Assembly: GCA_963693305.1 (NCBI GenBank)
Contig: OY855914.1
Span: forward strand, 13,049,783-13,113,782
Direction of reading: 5' to 3'
From: Meandrina meandrites
Lineage: Eukaryota > Cnidaria > Anthozoa > Scleractinia > Meandrinidae
DNA length: 64,000 nucleotides
The translations under genes and the position numbers were made by a program. This document shows positions 58,701-64,000 of the stretch, in pieces. Position 1 is the stretch's first letter; each line of letters opens with the position of its first letter. Below the pieces are notes generated by a model, which worked only from the letters and a program-made list of their open reading frames with translations, was not told where the DNA came from and ran no database searches.

Positions 58701-61700
58701 CAGCAAGGCTGAAAAAAAACCAAGTGCACGTGACTGAAGCACAAATGATGTAGGTGTCCAATACAGGTATCCAATTTTTTAACAAATTCAAATTGGATAC
58801 CTATAATTGGACACCCATGTGATCATGTGCCAACTGTGTGACAAATAGATGTGCAGAACTGTTCAAAATCGAGAATTTTGTTAATTATAAAATGTAATGA
58901 TACACACTACAACTGTAATGTTAATACTAAAAGCTTGGTCATTCTGTAAAGCCTGCTAATTTTTAATGAGGTCAAAAAACAAGCCACTTAAGTTAAACTA
59001 ATTGGTACTTGGGATTTAGCAATCTTGCTTTATTAATTATTGCTGTTTGTTTTTATGTACAGAGGAGTATTACAGAATCTCAGCGTGAATCTTTGGAGCA
59101 GGAATTTGCTGGTTTGAACCTCTCCAGATATGTCCAGGAGGCAGTAAGGATTATTTGACTGTGTAATATACACTGTAATCATAGGATGTTATTAGTTGAT
59201 AAGTTCAGTTAGTGAACATCTTATTCTCCATTGGGTTGACTGCCCCAGTCAGTACTTGTCTCATGTTTAAATTGTTTAGTACATCATATTATTGTTATTT
59301 AGGGATGCATCACTTATGATCCAGGGGTGATGCTTAATGAGTGCTGCTTATTCAAGTAAATACTTGTAAACCTACTTATTACATGTAATAATCTCATTTA
59401 TTTATTGACTTCAATAGGTTGCTGCGATAATTGATGGCTTGGTGAAATTGAAGGTACGTGATCGATACATGTAATTTGACATATGTGGGGGAGAAATTGT
59501 GTTTAAAAGGCATACAGGCTGCAGTTGTGAAGTGATTCATGTCTTGCGTCTTGCTGTTGTCTTTATTTAGCTTGCTGATGTGAGATGTGTGGCACATATT
59601 TGTGGCTTGATTCATCAAGTCTATGGTGACTTTAGTGAGCCTCTAAAAAAGGGACTTGTGAAAATGTTTGATAGCTATGGTGGAAAGGAAGAGGACAAGG
59701 TAAGAGTAGCTTATAGTAATGTAAAATAAGTCAGTTGAGGAGTTTCTAAATTTAAGAGTAGGGCTTCAAGTGCCAATGAAGTAAAAAATAATTTGTGCAT
59801 ATTTTAAGGCTTTTCAAAATAAAGAAGAATGGTGTTTTCCTTTTTGAAATATCTTTTTTCATTTTAATGGAGATATTTAGGTTTTTATTATGCAAAAGAG
59901 GAAAGTGATGACATCATTAATTGTTCAACAAAAAGATAACTCACTGAATCAAGCATATCTCTTGGAGTATTAAGCGTTGTTCTTAAAACCTGGCACCATA
60001 AATGTACATTACAAAAGACACAAAATGACATGTTTGCCATGGCAACAGTTTTGCCACAAAGGCTTATTTTTATTAATACTCTGATATTCCCAGTTTATGC
60101 TACAAAAACAAAAAAAGATATTTCAAAAAGGAAAACACTATTCTTCTTTATTTTGAAAAGCCTAAACAATAAGCAGTAATTATTTTTCACTTCATAGGCA
60201 CTTTAACAGGGCTTAGCGTTGGGAAAACACTGGCCAAAGTTTGATTATAATAAATGGAGTTGGCTGTGACAGTGTCCTTTTTCATTTAAAAATCCTTTTT
60301 GTTTATTGAAATCATCAAAAACAATAATATTATTAATGCTTGTAAATATTAATATTTCCCTTGTCTGGACAGAAAAGTGATTATCTCCAGATGATAATTA
60401 TAATATTTTTATGCAAACTGGCTGAATGGCTGTAAGCTGGTTTTCAGTGGAAGCTGTGCTTAGCCCTGTACATTTTGTACTACAGTCGACTCGCGATAAC
60501 TCGAACCCTCACTAACTTGAACCTCACGCTAACTCAAACAAACATCGATTTCCCGTGGATTTCGTTCATACATTTACTGTAATTTTACCCTCGGTAACTT
60601 GTAAAATAACAGTGGTTAATGTACCATGTGTGAGTTACTTCAGTCGGTTTAACTAATTTGTTTTGTGGTTTTCGACAGCTAGCAAATGTGAGTAAGTATC
60701 GTGTGACCCTGAGACTACTGGGAGAACTGATCATTGGAGGACTGTTTGCAAAACTACCTGAAGGTATTAAAATACTTGGCACCATCCTGAGTAACATCGT
60801 CAATTGCGACAAAGAAAGCCATGTATATGTGCAGGTTATCAGCAGCTTTGCTCGGCACTGTGGAGAGGACTTTGCTGGTTTTACATCCAGGAAACAAAGG
60901 TTGATGGCTGAGAAACACAAGGTGGTGTTTCCAAAGTGTGGCATAGTTCCTGCTGAAGATCAAGCTGCAATTCATCAACAGTTACTGACTTACTACAAGT
61001 CATTGGCCAGTCATTTACTCAAAGCACACAAGGATCTTCAAAACAGAGAGAAGCAAAACAGGCAAACTTTAATGGTACATATAATTTTGTGGCATACTCA
61101 ATTATCAAATGATGCTTTTATTTTTATTAGCAAATTTAATACTTTGTGTGTAAAAATTAATTAAGGACTAGGTTAATTTACATGTAATGTGTTCTCCCTG
61201 ACCTGAATCACCAGATGATATTCTGTTGTACAGGGATTTATACCATGCCATAGAAAGTACAGCCAATCAGAATACAGGAAAGCCATAATATCCAATGGTA
61301 TTAAACCCAACCTTGCCATTGTGCCGTGTTTTTGAACATGGTATAAAATAGATATGCAGCACTTTATTCTTGTGTTATATTATGGAATATCCCACTTGCC
61401 ACTTGTACAGTCATAATGTTGTTATACACACTTGCCTAAAGGCTCGTGTGTATACCAAGAAAATACAGGTGACTCGTGGGATATTCCATAGTATACCACT
61501 TTAAAGCATTGCGTATATATAGTATGTAAACAATAGGCAGAAAGCAGAAAAATTGATTTATAGCTGTATCATTTCTCGGAAAGAAAGTACAAATTATTAC
61601 AACACATTTTTTTTAGTTCTTAGACATAATTACAAGGTATATCAGATTTGACCTTCTTTTGATCAGAGAGTGTGAAAGTTGAATTGCTAAACAGTTAAGA

Positions 61701-63311
61701 GGTATATGTAGACTTATGTACAGTGTAGAATTTCAATAATCTGGTCCCACATTAGTTTGTTAAGGTATCAATAGTTTTTATCCAATTTCATTGGTGATTT
61801 TCAATACACAGACCAAAGGTGAACTGCATCCTGAAAGAAAGGAAGCATTTGAGAAAGCACAGAAAGCATATGAGAAGCTACTGGCGAACACATCTTCCTT
61901 AGCAGTGAGTACATTAAAGACTGAAATTGAATAACATGCTGCTATTGTTATCTGCAGTTGTCGTTTGCATGACTTGTACAATGATGATAATAATAATAAT
62001 TTGCATACAATTCATCCAACTGCTGTTTGCTTAGAATCCGACTTTGTTTTGTTAGTCAAGAGCTGACAATAACACATGCTGTATGTGTTTGTATTTTCAT
62101 AGGACATACTTGATGTAGACATGCCTGATTTACCACAAGATGGTATGTTAATTCCAGTCAAGTTATGTCAAGCACTAAATATATTTGCTTAATACTTGTA
62201 TATGTCATGTTATAAATCAGCCTTCTAGTCCTGCTTGTGTTGACAATGTTATAACTGAGCGTGTTCTTGGATACCCTGTCTACAGGTGTACTAGTTATGT
62301 TATTAATAAAATGCAAAATAGGTTGGATTGAAATGACAAAATGTCTACTTAGGGAAGCCCACAGTGGACCAGTGGTAATATCCAATATATCTAAATACTT
62401 CATGTTAAAGGAACCAGAGTTATGCACCTGCAATGTTGTATGAGTAGACACATTGATGGCAGTTAATTAAATTGTTAACTTGTACCTAACTGCAGAGTTT
62501 GTACAACAAGAAGCTGGAGGGAGCACAATTGATGTTTTTAACCCCTTTAGACATTCAGAGGTATGAACTAAATCAGACATCAGAACTCTCACTTCTAAAA
62601 TACTTCTGTGAAGTAATCATTCTCTTAAGGTGTTTCATGTAAGGAAACTGAGATAAGCTCTAGCTGTGAAAGCCACTTGGTAATATAATAATATTGTGAC
62701 AAGAGTTAACCAATTTTTATAAAACTCTCGCCAATAAGATGTTGACATCTCTCAGTGTTCTTGACTAAATAGTTTACTTTTAGTGGAATTAATAAATATG
62801 GTTTTCTCTTAAAACAGTATGATGGAAGTTCAGGTCTGTGGGAAGATGAGGAAACAAGGATCTTTTATGAAAATCTGCGAGATCTCAAGGCTTTTCTACC
62901 GCGGGTAAATAGTGTTTAGTACACTCTTGCATTTTGTAATGTGACCTGTATATAATTTTATTGTGTTACAGTACTTGATTGTAAAATCTGTCGAGTGTCA
63001 TTATTCTTTAAATATTTCCTCAGATCTTGTACAAAGCTGAAGAGAAGGAGCAGGAGGATGATCTTACTAATTGTGCTGAAGATGAAAAATTGGACATCCA
63101 AGACAGTTTGGAAAGTAAGCAAAATTTCCTTTAGTTAATAATTTACTCAGCCACACAACTGTTGGAAGTACCAAAATTATGGTTTTTTGACTTCATATAC
63201 ATGTACTGTAAAATCCTTGATTTGTTTCTTTCTCAGTAGCCGAGGAAGAATTTGAAGAGATGGATGATGACCTTGCTGATGAGGAATTTAATGAAAAGGA
63301 AAGTGAAGAAG
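52743..63311 (+). CDS. UPF2: UPF2, regulator of nonsense transcripts 2 (5' part; continues past window)
   Basis: Scaffold of nonsense-mediated mRNA decay that links UPF1 to UPF3 on exon junction complexes (family knowledge). Fifteen exons are visible: 52743-52930, 55118-55163, 56077-56154, 56417-56492, 57974-58050, 59063-59143, 59418-59453, 59571-59699, 60679-61074, 61812-61904, 62103-62142, 62496-62560, 62818-62904, 63024-63114, 63237-63311, all in phase, about 519 residues. The N-terminus is charged and low-complexity. The first MIF4G domain spans about residues 150-400: DQRPEESYFKGKDSSVKKN, GLNLSRYVQEAV, CVAHICGLIHQVYGDF, FARHCGEDFAGF. It is followed by LADILDVDMPDLPQD, DGSSGLWEDEETRIFYENL and an acidic linker. 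MIF4G domains 2 and 3 and the UPF1-binding end lie beyond base 64000. The last acceptor (63236) could be three bases later. Confidence 0.95.
54318..54445 (-). mobile_element. SINE family 1, truncated copy 5
   Basis: GGATGGGATGCTAGTCCA and ACCCATTTATACTCCTGGGC match the family; the tRNA head and the distal tail are missing, and there is an insertion around 54360-54390. It lies in UPF2 intron 1. Confidence 0.75.
54951..55042. repeat. Foldback hairpin, about 92 bp
   Basis: ATGATATGAAGAAT..TTCAGATCAAGGAG pairs with CTCCTTGATCTGCATAATA..ATTCTTCATATCAT around the loop AGGATTACAT. UPF2 intron 1. Confidence 0.75.
55185..55290. repeat. GTCN-type tetranucleotide microsatellite
   Basis: Imperfect runs of CGGT, CCGT and CAAT/CAGT, such as GTCCGTCTGTCCGTCCGTCC and CAATCAATCAATCAGTCAGA. 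It starts 22 bp after the end of UPF2 exon 2. Confidence 0.85.
55288..55463. mobile_element. Foldback MITE, about 175 bp
   Basis: TATTGGACTGGAACTA near 55311 pairs with TAGTTCCAGTCCAATA near 55426, extended by GTTTTCATTTTC / GAATATGAAAATGG on the outside and GGAGGCTTA / TAGCCTCC on the inside. UPF2 intron 2. Confidence 0.75.
57094..57698. mobile_element. Non-autonomous pogo/Tigger-like element, 605 bp
   Basis: CAGTGGAACCCCGCTCTACG at the left and GTTAACACGGTTCCACTG at the right, each flanked by TA. Both ends repeat phrases about A-TACGGACA (TTACGGACAGTTT, AATACGGACACTTT). The open frame over its left half (56985-57395) is not a transposase. It lies in the UPF2 intron between exons 4 and 5. 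Confidence 0.8.
57860..57948 (-). mobile_element. SINE family 1, degenerate copy 6
   Basis: CTAGCCAAGTGGCTCATA, GTAGCATTAGGTGACTAGGA and GTATTTCTG match the distal part of the family with many substitutions. It ends 25 bp before UPF2 exon 5. Confidence 0.6.
58099..58238. mobile_element. Near-perfect foldback, 140 bp, GC-rich arms
   Basis: AATGCCCGATTCCCTCTATG then GCGCGCGCCTGCAGGGA is inverted with only a few mismatches at the right end. The arms are almost 58 bp, with a loop of about 24 bp. It starts 48 bp after the donor of UPF2 exon 5. Confidence 0.85.
58751..58816. repeat. Small foldback, 66 bp
   Basis: GTAGGTGTCCAAT.CAGGTATCCAATTT pairs with AAATTGGATACCTATAATTG then GACACCCA. UPF2 intron. 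Confidence 0.7.
59765..60206. mobile_element. DNA element with about 110-bp inverted termini
   Basis: TTCAAGTGCCAATGAAGTAA at the left corresponds to TTCACTTCATAGGCACTTTAA at the right. Inner blocks TTTTCAAAATAAAGAAGAAT and TTTCCTTTTTGAAATATC pair likewise. The layout resembles the element at 36187 (AGTGC termini, GATATTT and TTATGCA blocks, tgacgtca-like word), so a shared family is likely. Confidence 0.7.
60483..60581. repeat. Pogo/Tigger-like fragment
   Basis: TACAGTCGACTCGCGATAAC followed by TCGAACCCTCACTAACTTGA is typical of Tigger-type termini. The segment ends ACTGTA about 98 bp later. It lies about 100 bp before UPF2 exon 9. Confidence 0.6.
61376..61497. mobile_element. Foldback MITE, about 122 bp
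   Basis: TATGGAATATCCCACTTGCC at the left pairs with ACTCGTGGGATATTCCATA at the right, and inner TATACACACTTGCCTAAAGG pairs with CTCGTGTGTATACC. UPF2 intron. Confidence 0.75.
62636..62682 (+). mobile_element. SINE family 1, fragment copy 7
   Basis: AAACTGAGATAAGCTCTAGC and GCCACTTGG match the family tail (AAACTGGGATAAGCTCTGGC, GCCACTAGG in the 30671 copy). Short and diverged. Confidence 0.5.
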
Positions 63312-64000
63312 GTAAAAGGATATGTGTAATTAGTACTGCAATGAAATCTTGTGCACAAGAATTCAAAAACTGATAGTGGCAGAATGGTAAGTGTTATATT
63401 ATCACCATGAAATTTAGCATCAGGTTATGAAGCAGCCATAGCTTGGTCTTTGATTTCTTGGACCATACCACAGCTCTGTGAACTATTAAATACAAATTTG
63501 ATTAATTAATATTAATTTGTCAGTAGCTGGTGAGCCTGTGGTTCAATGTAGAATATCAACCCCAACTTAGCCACAGGCCACTAAATGTATTGTGTAGCAA
63601 GCATTAAATGGTCAGCAGAGTATCTTGCCTTTAGAAGTGTGGTGTGAAGGCTCAACAAGAGTCCTGTGCCATTATCCTGCAGGCGAGTATATTTTCCTGT
63701 TGGCTGGCCAAGTAACTTTTCATTTCCTTGCTTGCCTGTTGGCAAGAGCCCAGCAGGCAAGATATCTGCTGACTAAATCATGATTTTAAACTACACATGT
63801 CAGCACAAACAATCATGCAACTGCCCCAGGGAAGTACTATGAAATTTGAGAGTTGTTTAAAGAAATTTCTTTAACTTTGTTTTTCAATCTTGTCAGTCCC
63901 TGGTTTAAAAAGGTTCTCTTACAATACTGTCCTGATTGTCATGATACTTTTTCCTTTCAAAGTTTATTCTCTCGGGACTAATAATTATTTGGCAGTAGAC
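63312..64000. other. UPF2 intron, window ends inside it
   Basis: No further exon with UPF2 similarity is visible. The start of the second MIF4G domain is expected next and must lie beyond the window. Confidence 0.6.

Overview
The window is nuclear DNA of an animal, most likely an anthozoan cnidarian (a stony coral or close relative). The evidence is indirect: intron-rich genes with GT-AG junctions whose proteins match conserved metazoan families, AT-rich introns of 0.1 to 5.5 kb, and a dense load of foldback DNA elements, tRNA-derived SINEs and a tyrosine-recombinase retrotransposon. No species-level marker is visible. Exons were joined by hand from protein similarity, splice signals and reading-phase continuity.

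Layout. (1) 138-9170, plus: the 3' part of an LRIG-type receptor gene (leucine-rich repeats, three Ig domains, one membrane span), starting before the window. (2) 9171-12342: intergenic, between two convergent genes. (3) 12343-29677, minus: complete 14-exon GPKOW (G-patch/KOW spliceosomal protein, 488 aa). Its 5.5-kb intron carries a 4.8-kb Ngaro-type retrotransposon (20860-25636) with the diagnostic A1 / B1-A2 / B2 split direct repeats. (4) 29678-30124: divergent promoter region. (5) 33252-37616, plus: small unrecognised acidic protein gene with a long intron. (6) 38870-40128: 5'-truncated non-LTR retrotransposon. (7) 41410-41814: a palindrome and a 31-bp-period array of palindromes. (8) 42736-43298, plus: CHCHD4/MIA40. 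(9) 43299-48127: intergenic with several terminal-inverted-repeat elements. (10) 48128-52537, minus: complete 4-exon TAF1C (RNA polymerase I SL1 subunit, 837 aa). (11) 52743 to beyond 63311, plus: 5' part of UPF2, head-to-head with TAF1C across about 205 bp.

The host genes are housekeeping (splicing, rRNA transcription, nonsense-mediated decay, mitochondrial import) plus one cell-surface receptor. They do not form an operon or pathway cluster; the shared feature is divergent promoter pairing (GPKOW with the acidic gene, TAF1C with UPF2). The most unusual material is non-genic: the Ngaro element, a 416-bp Mutator-like foldback with 9-bp target duplication and internal sub-repeats, the 31-bp palindrome array, and a SINE family with at least seven copies, three with visible target-site duplications. 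I did not find a convincing new multi-gene system.
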